This document shows, piece by piece, positions 1 through 10,605 of a stretch of DNA of 64,000 nucleotides (the first letter of the stretch is position 1; every line of letters begins with the position of its first letter). This DNA is from Cryphonectria parasitica EP155 (Eukaryota; Ascomycota; Sordariomycetes; Diaporthales; Cryphonectriaceae). The DNA lies in contig NW_024468911.1 in assembly GCF_011745365.1 (NCBI RefSeq), forward strand, positions 676,759-740,758, written 5' to 3'. Below the pieces are notes generated by a model that worked only from the letters and a program-made list of their open reading frames with translations, was not told the origin of the DNA and made no database searches. Position numbers and translations under genes: made by a program.

Positions 1-106
1 AAGCCTTTGTCGAGCGTCTACGGAAGGAAGTGGTGGACCGCATGAGACGAAGGATATCTGTATATCCTGGCCAGCAGACGGTCCAAAAATTTGTCTTTCT
101 TGGACA

Positions 107-1644
107 TCATACACGAGCAAGAGCCTGATGTCTGTTCAAGAAGGCCTCCACACACCCGACAAACCTGTCCAGTTCCTCCTGCGGCGTCCCAAGAATCAGG
201 GCATATATGCCTCGCTGCGTGAGCCAGAAGCCCTCCTCCATCATCTCGAACCAGAACAGCTGCTTCAGCGTCCCATCTTCCTCCGTGCACCTTTGGATGG
301 CCTGAAACCCTTGCTCCGTGAAGTGTGACCCGACCACGGCGCCAACGCCAGTGAAGGACATCTTGGTGCCCTGAGTCAACGCGAGCAGCTGGGCACGCAG
401 CCGATCCCCTTGCGCATTGAGGTCCCTGCAGGCTTCGGGCGTGTACACTTTCGTCAGCCCTGCGTGGCCCGCGTGCATCACAAGCGTGTTGTTGTTGAAG
501 GTGCCGTGGTGGGCCAGGGGCAGCGGTTGTGTCGAGGCTAGTCTCGGGTCGAAGACAGACATGATCTCTGCCCGACCGCCAAAGGCGCCAAAGGCCAGGC
601 CGCCGCCGAGGAACTTGCCAAAGGTCTTGAGGTCGGGTTGGATGTGGTAGACTTCTGCCAGGCCGCCAGGCGCCAGACGGGACGTCATGACCTCGTCGAG
701 GATGAATAATACACCAGCCTGTAAACCGGAAGAGGTGTCAAAGTCTGCTCCAACCAAACATGAGAGGGCGGAGGAACAGCATTTCTCTTCTTCTTCTTCT
801 TCTTCTTTTTCTTTGACTTACGTCTTTAGCCACAGCCTCGATCGTCTTGAGGAACTCATGCGTCCCTGGAATCGCGCCTCCACTGCCCTGCATCGCCTCC
901 ACGAGCACAGCCGCAACATTTTCCCCACGAATCGCCGCCTCCGCACCTGCGCTGTCGTTGTAATCCACCACCACCCACTCCCCTCTGTCCACCGCCCCCG
1001 GCCCAGGTCTGCCGCCTGCAAATCCGAGCACCCCGCCATGATACCCAGCAGAGAAGACGACAACGCGCCTCTTGCCCGTGTAGGCGCGCGCGGCCACGAG
1101 AGCCTGCAGATTGGCCTCGGTGCCTGAGTTGCAGAAGCGCACGCGGTCCAGGGCAAACCGCTCGCAGAGGGTGGCGGCGTAGACGTGCTCTTGGGCAGTG
1201 GTCGCGCCCAGGCTGAGGCCTACGGTGTCGAGAACGTTCTTGATGGTGGTGATGATGGTGGGATGAGAGTGCCCGTACAAGCCTGCCGTCAGCTCGCCCA
1301 CCATATCTGTGTATCTGTGTGTTTAGTGTTAAGAGAGGATATTTCTTTTTGTCTGTCTCCCAATTATATATACATATGTCTCTAGGTCGCTTTTATCTTA
1401 TATTTATATATGAGATGTACGTGGTGCTTTGAAGGGGAGGACTCACTTACATATGACCATCCTCAGAAGTGACCTGATATCCCTGGCCAGACTTCATGTA
1501 CACGGGAAAGGGAAACGTGTACAGCTGCGTGCGTGTGTTGCCGCCGGGTAAACTCTCGACGGCCTGTCTGTACAAGGCTTCGGAGCACGGGTTGCGCGCC
1601 TTGAAGCGGGCGATAGCTGCGTCGAGGGCATCTTCGGCCGACAT
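107..1644 (-). CDS. Class-III PLP aminotransferase (glutamate-1-semialdehyde aminomutase-like)
   Basis: Three exons are read: 1644-1451, 1314-822 and 718-107. The introns (GTAAGT...ACACACAG and GTAAGT...TTTACAG) join in frame to give 432 aa. The first junction restores DGHIYTDMVGELTAGLYGHS, the expected N-terminal block of the glutamate-1-semialdehyde aminomutase branch of class-III aminotransferases. Asp237 in LDEVMTSR should contact the PLP pyridine nitrogen. Lys264 in FGKFLGGG is the Schiff-base lysine. NSGTEAN and the GYHGG-type block are also present, so the active site looks complete. Fungi make tetrapyrroles from glycine by the C4 route, so a true hemL role is unlikely. The real substrate is probably another amino-acid-like compound, which is inference. 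The second intron carries a TTC-repeat tract. The start is the first ATG ahead of the conserved fold. Confidence 0.88.
779..810. repeat. TTC-rich microsatellite in aminotransferase intron 2
   Basis: This pyrimidine-rich run of TTC units on the plus strand lies inside the intron between 719 and 821 of the aminotransferase gene. It is removed from the mRNA and does not change the protein. Confidence 0.7.
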
Positions 1645-2376
1645 GCTGTCCTTGTCGAGTCGGGCACGAGGCTGCCACGGTGTTGGCTGTAGTCGTCGTC
1701 GTCCCCTATGTTTATCCTGTTAAGATTTTCTTGTATGTATGCAGACAGACCTGCCGTGTACAGCATTCCAGTTTGGAGGGAGGACTCTACTAGTGAGGAG
1801 TGAGGAGACAGAGACAGAGGTTCTAAAAAGATGGTGTTGAAGGGAGAGAAAGGAGAGCTATCAATTACTATATTGTAATACTACTTGCTTCTTATCCGTG
1901 CCGGCCGTTCACGCAGCGGGCTCATCAGATGCCGGCGGTACTGTATCAGTGGCGGCGGCTCCGGCTCCGGCCTTGCGGGGGGCCGTTGGGGCTTAACTTT
2001 AAAATAAGTGGAGGGTTTTTAGAGTAATATATTCTGTTGATCGTTCGTTCCTATGGCATGTGTAGCACAATTCTCTTTGTCAACACTTATTCATGCCATT
2101 CACAATCCTTCATCTTCGAGAGAAAACACTACAGTCTTGCAGTCTTTGATTGACTTCGCAGTTGCTCTGGGGTATCAGTTTAGATTATGATATTATATAT
2201 AGTCGAGTCAAAAGAGAGTTCGCCCTCGCTAGGTGTAAATGCAATGAGGTTTCAAACACACAAAGACGCTTCTTGACCAATCTTCTCTCGCTACCACGGG
2301 GCACACACGCATCTCACTTCCCTCCCTCGTCCTCCTTCCTTCTACCTCACCAAGTAGGCTCGAGGTGATTTCACGT
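1645..2376. other. Spacer upstream of aminotransferase
   Basis: About 0.7 kb lies between the aminotransferase start and the stop of the next minus-strand gene. It must hold the aminotransferase promoter and the 3' UTR of the MARVEL-like gene. I see no convincing ORF or RNA gene here. Confidence 0.6.
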
Positions 2377-3428
2377 TTATGCGTAGCTCGGCCCCCCCGT
2401 CTTGAGCGACAAAGAGCCTGCAGCCGAACCACCAGCATGAGGCGCCCCAGCGGGCGCAGGCGAGTAGTATCCATAAGCCTCCGAGCCGGGAGCAGCCGCA
2501 GCCGCCGTCTCACCACCGGTAGGGCCCCTGACCTGAGCGGGCGCAGGATGCGCGATCTGGGACTGGCGGCGAACAGCAGCAGCAGCCTGCGGCGAGGCGA
2601 CCTGCGTGTAGTACGTGCGCCCGTCGGCGGGGCCGTCGGAGGCGACGAGGTAGACGACCTTGGTGAGCTTGCCGTACTTGCGCCTGCGGTCCGTCTCAAT
2701 GCAGGCGAGCACGAACAAGACAAAGTGGGCGACAGTCAGGAGCACCGAGAAGGCGACAAGAGACTCGAGTAGGTGGAAGTATCGGTTGGCCTGGCCGAGC
2801 GAGGTGAAGGTGTCGAAGCCGCAGTAGACGTAGCTTTCGCCGTTGTAGTAGTCGAAATTGCTGTCGCTGCAATTGGCGTCGACGGACCAGTCAGCAAGGG
2901 TGTAGGACAGGCTGAAGGCGAGGGACACGGTGGCCAGGAGGGCGAGGATCCAGAGGATCAGGTGCACGCCGACGTGGGCACCTGGGTGGATGGGCCGGTA
3001 GATGGAGCGGCGGGCCATGAGGGTGATGTCCTCAGCGACCTGCCAGACAAAAGAGGCGCCGGCCTAGAGACAGAAACAAAAACAAGGGTGTCAGTACAGG
3101 TAAGCCTGTTCACACAGGACAGTCAACGCAATACACTCACAGCAGCAGCCATGATGATGGCCCCGAGCCACGCGTCGAAGTAATAGAACTGCGTTATAAC
3201 ACCGACTGACAGACCCAAGGTAATGACGGCGAAGACGAGGTTGAAGCCGCCCAGGACGAGTTTCCCCAAGCTAAATGGTCTGCTGGGCTTGAACTTCTCG
3301 ACCGGGGGCAGTTCAATCGGCTGGAACTGCGACTGTCTGACAGCCGGCTGGGCTGTCTGTGAGGAGGGCATGTTGCTGAACTGGGCCGGGGCCGGTTTCT
3401 CGGGGATGCTTGCCGACGGCAGAGACAT
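2377..3428 (-). CDS. MARVEL-like four-helix membrane protein
   Basis: Two exons (3428-3141 and 3063-2377) join in phase 0 through GTGAGT...CTCTAG to give 324 aa. A Pro/Gln-rich cytosolic N-terminus of about 55 residues is followed by four hydrophobic segments: LVLGGFNLVFAVITLGLSVG, a second around the splice junction, VHLILWILALLATVSLAFSL, and a last one around ESLVAFSVLLTVAHFVLFVL. The loop before the last helix carries two cysteines. The C-tail of about 100 residues is rich in Ala, Pro and Gly. This layout fits fungal MARVEL-domain proteins, which sit in the plasma membrane or eisosome-like domains. The call rests on topology rather than a diagnostic motif. The start ATG is the first in the open frame before the conserved helices. 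Confidence 0.75.
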
Positions 3429-4435
3429 GATGAAGGAGTCTTTTTTGTTGTCGTGAACGAGGTCGATGCGATGAGATGAGACGGAGTTGCTCGTACAGAA
3501 CCACTCCAACGATTCAACCCGGACTAAACCTATCCAAAACACACACACAGAGACAGACACAGGAAAAAGTCTCTTCTCCTTCCCTGTAGTAGTAGATTGT
3601 GAGATTCTATAGTCGAATGTATGGTCGTTTCCAGGAACTTTTCGGCTCAGATGAACAAACTGCGTGTAGCGAACGTAGCTAATCAAACTCCCATGAAAGA
3701 CAAGAAGATGACTGGAATATAGCAGAGAACAAAGGACATAGCAATACACACGATGAAAGGAAGATAAGGTGGAAGGGGAGGAAAAGGACGAGGATGCGTC
3801 TTGTCAAATAAAGAAAGGATTGAAATCAAACAGTGGCTCCGCCACCCACTTCTCGGTCTTCGTCCTCGCATAGTGTGCCCATCTTATTCCTGCCTTGGCT
3901 GCTTGCTTGCTGCTTACCTAGTATCGTGGCACGGCTATCGTTACAGTAGGCTCAGGCTCACTCTGCGACAGCCCAGTAAGAAAAAAATAACGAAAAAAGC
4001 GGGCGCAGTCGTCTCATGAGTTAACATTAAAATTAAAGTAGATAGTTGCCTGCACAAGCGATTTGACCCGACTGGCTGGAGTTGATCCTCACTAGCCTCA
4101 GCACTGTCCAGCTAGGCTTCAACAAGCACCAGCGCCTTCTTGGCATGTCCTGCTAAGCACATCAATCCGTATCTGGCAAGGCGTGTGTCTTGCAGAGGGT
4201 AGTAATCGTCTAGGAAGGAGAGAGGAAGTCTCGACGGGTTTCCCCCTCTCTAAGTTCCTACTCTTTCTGTTGCTTGCGCCTCATCCTTCCTTTGCCCCCA
4301 CCCCACATCTTATTTCATTGCCCAGATATCTTCCTTCCTTTGGGGCGAGGTCAACGGCATTTAAATGCACGTCATGTGTTGAGGAAGGTCAGAGTGATCG
4401 ACTTTTCTCTTCTACAGGTGAGAAACTGGTGTCTT

Positions 4436-4449
4436 GGGGGGGGGGGGGG
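4436..4449. repeat. Poly-G tract (14)
   Basis: Fourteen consecutive G on the plus strand lie in an intergenic region. This is one of more than ten similar tracts in the window. Confidence 0.9.
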
Positions 4450-4732
4450 CGGGGGGATAAGAATAACTAGCCATCCAATTCATTCGGATGGTCTTCCTCT
4501 TGACGCTGAGCAGCTCACTATCGTGACGAAAGTCGGCTAATTCTGGGCCTTCAAAGGAAACAAAGGTCGATCGAGTCTCCATCCAGCAGCTGCTATTTAT
4601 GCTGCGCAAAAAAGGGGTCCGGCACCCGCTGCCAATTCGTTCTCCACATTAGGATCAAGGACGTTTCCACTCGTTTTTCCGATGAAGATCTGACTGACTG
4701 ACTGACTTGGCTGTTGCCTCGTGTCGATCTCG

Positions 4733-4780
4733 TCTGTTGGTCTGTTGGTCTGTTGGTCTGTCGGTCTGTCTGCCTGTTCT
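4733..4780. repeat. Degenerate TCTGTTGG tandem repeat
   Basis: About six imperfect eight-base units (TCTGTTGG, then TCTGTCGG and shorter TCTG units) lie directly upstream of the preferred start of the 2EXR-type gene. The upstream in-frame ATG at 4707 would translate this repeat, which is a reason to prefer the ATG at 4809. Confidence 0.7.
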
Positions 4781-4808
4781 TCCAGGCGGGGAACCGTTGG
4801 CGGTGACG

Positions 4809-5522
4809 ATGGCGGCGTTCGCCAGTCTCACTATAGAGCTCCGCCTTACGGTTTACAGGCTGGCCCTGACGCCAGAACCCGGCGTGTGCACTTTTTCCGT
4901 TTACGACTATCTCCGAAGATCCCCAATGTATGGTGCCCCGCTTACCACGGCAGGGGGAAACGCCGTCTGGCCGGTCCCCAAGCGGAGATTCGCAGCAATT
5001 GCACACGTCTGCCGGGAGTTTCACGACTTTGCCTTGCGCTTCTTTCAGCAGGACTACTACGGTCATGACAATTATTGCGCCGTCCCCACAGACATTCCTG
5101 ATCCCACTGGGCTCTCGTATTATGTGGGGAGAGCAACCCGCCCTTTGCAGCCCGACACGGACATGCTCTTCATCAACACGGCATCTGACCTCCTTGAGCT
5201 GCTCTCCATCCTCACATCCGCAAGCGCATATTCCAAACCAGCCGCCATGATCCAACACCTTGCCCTGTCGCGGCGGTGTTTCGACCCGCTGGACAGCGAA
5301 TTGTTGCACCACCACACTTCCAACCTCAGGTCACCCCCGGACGTGGTGAACCCGAGCGCGTGGGACTTTTTGACGCAGGCGTCGTGTATATTCTTCGACT
5401 TTATGGGCCTGTGTCGGATCTCCGTCGTCTACGGGACGACATGGGCGACGATGTCGGGAGAGCTTTCGGATGCATATGAGTCAGACCGGGTATTGAGGCC
5501 CCAAGGGAAGAGCATGGGATGA
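4809..5522 (+). CDS. Putative 2EXR-domain protein, possibly truncated
   Basis: An open frame of 237 aa starts at 4809 with MAAFASLTIELRLTVYRLAL. This resembles the opening of the fungal 2EXR domain (an F-x-x-L-P-x-E-L-R-x-x-I-W-like start followed by a strand). A second block near PKRRFAAIAHVCREFHDFAL fits the family pattern in which leading strands are followed by a helix naming previous readers or officials of the household-like CR-E motif. The frame stops at TGA 5520-5522. Coding-like sequence continues in another frame (see next entry), so this is either a 5' exon with an intron I could not place or a frameshifted gene. No biochemical function is established for the family. An alternative upstream start at 4707 would translate the TCTG repeat. 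Confidence 0.45.
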   Translation: MAAFASLTIELRLTVYRLALTPEPGVCTFSVYDYLRRSPMYGAPLTTAGGNAVWPVPKRRFAAIAHVCREFHDFALRFFQQDYYGHDNYCAVPTDIPDPTGLSYYVGRATRPLQPDTDMLFINTASDLLELLSILTSASAYSKPAAMIQHLALSRRCFDPLDSELLHHHTSNLRSPPDVVNPSAWDFLTQASCIFFDFMGLCRISVVYGTTWATMSGELSDAYESDRVLRPQGKSMG

Positions 5523-6180
5523 GACAAACAGGAACTGCTGGAACCAGGCAACACCCCTTTACGATGTAGTGCCTGATGTTCAGATGATCGACTTGGAGAC
5601 GGAGGAGGAGGGGGAGCAGCGGCAGCGGCAGCAGCAGCAGGGTGACGTTGTGACCGCATCCTCGGGCCAAACTTCCAGCACAAGAAGCACAGCAGACGTC
5701 AATGCCATCTTCGACAAGCTGCGCGCTGACCTCGAGCATATGAAGCAGCGTACCCTGCCCCCTCCTTACTATCTCTACGACGACCCAGACCTACACGACG
5801 TGACGCCTCGTGAGTTCAAGCTAACCGCCAAGCGCATGGTCAAGAAGGGAGATCTCCGCGGGACACTTGAACCAACGCGAGCTCACTACCAAGACACTGG
5901 CCTGGACCACACTCCCCCCCGAGGTGCTCCCGGCTTACAGCGCGGCAAGTAGAGCCGCCTATTCATCGTCGCCGTCGGCCCCCCGCAGGATGTGAAGGAG
6001 GTCTTGAAACAATTCTTTGCTACAACCCACGTGAGGTGGGAAGGAGAGGGAAATTTCCTCCTTGCGAAAACGGTTGGTATCCGTGGGCAGTTTCATTTTT
6101 ATCCTAATGACTTGATGACCAAATATCGGGAGAGAACAACATGCTTGACAGTGAGCACCAGGAGGATCAGGATTTCATGA
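5500..6180 (+). pseudogene. Decayed or unresolved 3' part of the 2EXR-type gene
   Basis: After the stop at 5522, the next frame reads through about 5500-5952 with coding-like content: DETNRNCW, an acidic and Gln-rich stretch, then IFDKLRADLEHMKQRTLPPP and TPREFKLTAKRMVKK. It meets TAG at 5950-5952. The same frame then continues to 6180 with SRLFIVAVGPPQDVKEVLKQ. Between about 5850 and 5985 another frame also looks coding (LAWTTLPPEVLPAYSA). No GT-AG intron of normal size joins these pieces cleanly. The simplest reading is a gene broken by frameshifts and a stop. Unrecognised introns remain possible. Confidence 0.4.
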
Positions 6181-6452
6181 ATTATGATCAAATCAAAAAG
6201 TCTTGGGCATTTTTCTAATTAGCAGTGGGTATCGAAAGCGATATGTACCTACGCCCGATGAAAAACAGGCAGACATATCTCGAAAAGTCTACCACATACA
6301 TAGTCTATCCAGGCATAGACACGAAAACAAAAAGAAGGTTGTGAACGCCCCATCCATGTATTGTTATGTACCAATTCCGTCGCCTCCCTTATCAGGCAGG
6401 CCAATTCAACACGACCTCTTCATCTTATCCTCTTGGACCTAGTCTATCCCAT

Positions 6453-7755
6453 CTAGAGGAGAGAGAAGGCAGCACCGACCACGGCAACCGCGGCGAGGGC
6501 CGAGGAGCCAAGCTTCAGGGCACCGCTGGTGGTCACGGAGGAGGAGGAAGACGCGGAAGAGGACGAGCTAGAGCCCGAAGACGAAGAGCCCGAAGAGCCG
6601 GAGGAGGTGCCGGTCGACGTCGCGCTGGAGCCAGAGCCAGTGGTAGTGCTGTTAGAGGCACCAGTGGCAGAGGACGAAGCAGACGAGGTGGTGTTGGTGG
6701 AGGAGGAGGTGGTGGTGTCCTCAGCAGGGCAGGTCAGGTTGAAGCGGGCGGTGGTGGACATGTCGTCAGAAATGGCGAAGGTCTCGTTGTTGGACGCGTT
6801 GTCCTCGACGAAGTTGTACCAGAAGGTAGGAACCTTTTTTTCGTGCATACATTAGCATCAATCGATCAACCTGTTGAGCAAGGGGGGGGGGGGGTTATCA
6901 TAGCAGTAGTAGTATGCATACCTTGTTGAACAGCTTAGCGCAGCCGACAGTGTCCCAGTAGGTCTTGGCATTCGCAACGGAGGCAACAGCCTCATCCCAT
7001 GTCTCACCAGAGTAGGCCCAACCAGTCTCGGTCACCCAGACGTCCTTGTCGCCAGCAACACCGACGACGGCGTCGTAGGCCTTCTGGAACAGGTCGGGGG
7101 CATTCTCAATGGTGTTGCCATCACCAGTCTGGTAGTAGGGGTACTCGTCCACACCGAGCCAGTCAACGGCGTCAATCACGGCGCTGTTGGAGGAGTTGGT
7201 GAAGGCGTCCCAGGTGTCGACGTGGCCGATGGGGACGTCAGCCATGGGAGTGCCGGCGAACTTGGTCTTGTAGTCGTTGATGAAGCCGACGATGGTGCTG
7301 GGGTCGGCACCGACACCGGCCTTGTTGGCCACACCGGTGGCCGAGTTGCGGTAGAGATCCTCAGAACCGATCGAGATACCGATGACGAGGTTGGTGAAGT
7401 CGGTGCCGAGGGCATCGACACCAGCAGCGAGGGCGGTCAGCTCGTTGTCGATGCTGTCGGTGCCAGAGGCCCAGATACCGAGCAGGACGGTGGTGTTTGT
7501 GGCAACAGCGGCATCGAAGGCCTCGATGGGGCTGTTGGTGGTGCCGCCCTGGATGTTGGTGTAGAGACGGATGGAGTTGAAGGTGCCAGGAGCGCCGACG
7601 AGGTTGGCAGCGTTGGTGAACTCCTCAACCCAGGTGGACTTGACCTTGTAGGAGCCGTCCAGGGCGGTCGAGCCCGAGTTGAAGCCCAGGTAGTTGGTGG
7701 CGGCGGCAGAGGTAGAGGCCACGAGGGCGCTTGCGGCGAGGAGCTTGGAGGCCAT
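6453..7755 (-). CDS. eglC: GPI-anchored GH17 glucan endo-1,3-beta-glucosidase, EglC-like
   Basis: Two exons (7755-6922 and 6833-6453) give 404 aa. The signal peptide covers residues 1 to about 18 (MASKLLAASALVASTSAA). The GH17 barrel follows, with Glu132 in GSEDLYR as likely proton donor and Glu243 in TETGW as likely nucleophile. VDEYPYYQ is the typical fungal block. From about residue 315 the chain becomes a Ser/Thr-rich stalk, ending in a hydrophobic tail (LGSSALAAVAVVGAAFSLL) that looks like a GPI-attachment signal. This architecture matches EglC-type cell-wall beta-1,3-glucanases that act on wall glucan. The 88-bp intron carries a 13-G run, and its acceptor is an AAAG preceded by an A-run rather than a pyrimidine tract. 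The large intergenic region upstream is probably its promoter. Confidence 0.93.
6882..6894. repeat. Poly-G tract (13) in GH17 intron
   Basis: Thirteen G on the plus strand (C on the transcript) lie inside the single intron of the GH17 gene. Confidence 0.85.
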
Positions 7756-10605
7756 TGTGAGGGTTTGGTTTTGTTTTTGTTTGGTGTCGTCTGCTTGACT
7801 TTGATTTGTTTTGGGAGGGTTGAGGGAGAGAGCGGATGGACGAAGATTCGTTCAAATTAATTGATTGGTGTGGAAGTGAGAGATGGAGGAAAATGACTGT
7901 GTCAAGAAAAGAGAGTCGGGCAGTTGGGCAGCCAAAAAGTGTGAAAAGAGAAAAAAGATGATGACGGAGAGAGCAAATGCAAGTGTGGTTTGCTTTCTCA
8001 ATGAGTGTGTATGAAGAGAAGGAATTAGAAGAGGTGTGTTTTGCAGAGGATGCGGTGGGATGAGATGGGATGAGGCAAAGGAAGAAGAAAAAAAAGAAAA
8101 CGATCTGGTCTGGGCCACTCAGACAGGGCAGAGGAGGAAACCTTGGCAGGGTGGATCGGCGGGTCCCTTGCAGGCTGGTACCCCGTCCTTGCGCAGCGAG
8201 ATTAAAAATAGGGGGGATCATCCCCTAAAGGGAAGCGGCTAACCAGGGGTAGGCCAATCAACTGCCCAAACACGGATTGCATACCCGCGCGGCCCCTGCA
8301 GTAGAACAACGCCTACAAGGGGGGGTCACTATGGCCCTGGGAATAGGGTTTGTGGTAAGCCCCGTTCAGGCCCCCCCTCCCCAGCCGTGGTCAGGCCCGC
8401 CGCCAGAGTACTATGATTGCAAAAGTGGACGCAGGTGGTACTGCTTATAGTATTAACCCTTGGCGATCCCTTGCCACTCGGGCTTTCAGGTCGCCCGTGT
8501 CTTTCCTTTTGTTTCGTTTACACCGCAGATCATTTCATGAATTGGCTGGCATTCATTCTTTCCACTTTATTTTTCTTCCTTTTCTTCTTTCTTTTTTTCT
8601 GTGGCTTGCACACGTGAGAGACAACCCGAATAAAATGAATCATGCGTCGCATCCAATTCTTACATGCATGCATGGATCAACTGCTGGAGATCTTTGATTG
8701 CCGATCCGGGCAGGCTTGCTGATGAAATCTGAACCGTCGAACAATGGTATAACTATAGTACATACCACTGTAAGGATGTTTTACCTAGTATGCCCTGAAG
8801 TACCAGACATACCAGAGTATACGTATTTGCCAACTCGCCTGTGTCATGCAATGTGGGTCGAGGCCGCAGAGGCACTCTCCGGAACCCAAGACTGGGAACC
8901 GTCAAAACCTAAGCTTAACAGAAGCCCACAGAAAGAGGCAGTGCACGTGCTAGAGATCTTGGAAATTACCCCCCACCCTTCCCAGGACAAATTATGAGAT
9001 CCATCCACAGGGACGAGGAACGGAAGAGGCAGCCCAAACAACACCTACTCTCATTTCTCTCTCTTTTGCCATGCACGTCATCGAAGATTGATATATCCCG
9101 TCTTGAGCCCAGCCTGTAGAATGTGACAACGACCGGTACTATTTCGCAAACTAGAGGCAGCTAGACGCGTGCATGAAATGAATGTTACTTGTCCAGACGC
9201 GTATGATTTGAGTGTGTTTTGGTCCAACAGGAACGGTCAAGACTTCCAGATCAGTGGGATGCTGTATGTTGCTGGCAGATAACTACACATCCTTCCAGAC
9301 GGTGTTGGATGACAGACACCTTCCTCTAGGATCCGGCCGCCATAGGGGGCTACAGAACGAATGCAGCCGATGGTTTTTGAAACACGGTCCTGTCCAGGGC
9401 CCGTGGCCTGGTCGAATGTCAGCTCCGACAATGCTCACCAGCATAAGTATCTTACCATGAGGACACTCGGTTTGCAGGCCTTCCAGGCCGAGGTCCATCT
9501 TATTTTATCATCATAAACCCTCGACGGCCAAAAAGTTCACCTTCTGAACGGTGCCATTTTGGGAGATAGAGAGATTGTGTTCAGCGTCGAGAGTGTGCCC
9601 AGCATCATAACAACTCTTTTGTTTTTTTTTTGTCCCTGCTTCGCAATCTGACGGTGAACCTGTTCTGTTCCGAGCCTTGGGCAGGAAGGGGCCACGGGTG
9701 ATGGTCCCACTTGTTCATTTTCTAAAAATTTTAGATATCTGGTCTCTTTTCTTGGTTGCTACATATGCAGCAAGATCACAGTGGAAGAAGCCTACTGTCT
9801 TGTTGGAAGTCAATGTCGCCAGGTCTGCCACGTTGAGTCTACACAACTTCGTTCCTTTTGCCTTTGTACACTCTTGGCTGCCCAGCTGGGCTTCTTATGG
9901 TCAGGTGTGCCCCACGGTGGGTGTCGCGGTGTTCTTCTTGTCGTCCATTTCCGTATCCGTTCGGACTGTCATATTCGGCACATGATGTCCAGATCCTTCT
10001 CTCGCGTCTAGGACGTCCTGGAAGGCGCATGGTTTTGCAACAGGGCAATGTGTGTTAGCCTGGTACTATTGCACTGTCCCAATGGCCCGCCATCGGTGTT
10101 TCCTGCTGTCTACCTTGTTGGGGAGAGAGAGTGTGTGCGTGTGTGTATGAACTTTTGATAGTGAGCTGTACAGGGAGGTCAGTCTCTAGATATGCAACTG
10201 GGATTTTTTTCTACTTCTTTTGCTCGGCGTATGGTTGCTGGAAAGAGGACGACGTGCAGAGAGTATCCTCCATCTGGCAGGACAAAAGCCCCTGGGAAAA
10301 AGCCGTTCCCGTCAAACCATCACCAACCGTGCTGGCTCTTCTGGCTTCGGTTTATCCTTGAGATGGCTTTCCTGAGAACGACATTTGTACCGTTTGATAA
10401 CAGCCTGCACAGCTGAGGTCACCTACATAGTCGACATCACTTGTTAACAACTCGAGCAAAGTGACGGGGTAGGAGTACCTCATAGGAACAACAACAATCA
10501 TATCAAACCCCCCCCCCCCACCCTCCCCAGCGCCAAAGCACTCACCTTCTTGCACAAACAGGTATCATGCTCCAGTGATAACAACCTACAAAACTTTGCC
10601 TCTCT
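7756..10605. other. Gene-poor spacer, 2.85 kb
   Basis: This spacer lies between the GH17 start and the SDR pseudogene. ORFs are short, overlap on both strands and lack coding character. A 12-C homopolymer lies at 10508-10519. The GH17 promoter should be near 7756-8300. No RNA gene or mobile element was recognised. Confidence 0.55.
8210..8226. promoter_or_regulatory. Inverted pair of STRE-like pentamers upstream of the GH17 gene
   Basis: AGGGG and CCCCT, the stress-response element core of Msn2/Msn4-type zinc-finger factors, face each other about 460 bp upstream of the GH17 start. A further AGGGG lies about 25 bp on. Pentamers occur often by chance, so only the paired arrangement makes this worth noting. 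Confidence 0.25.

Larger units (their letters stand above)
3429..4808. other. Divergent spacer, 1.4 kb
   Basis: This spacer separates the minus-strand MARVEL-like gene from the plus-strand 2EXR-type gene and should hold both promoters. It contains a 14-G homopolymer at 4436-4449 and a degenerate TCTGTTGG repeat at about 4733-4780. I see no supported gene. Confidence 0.6.
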
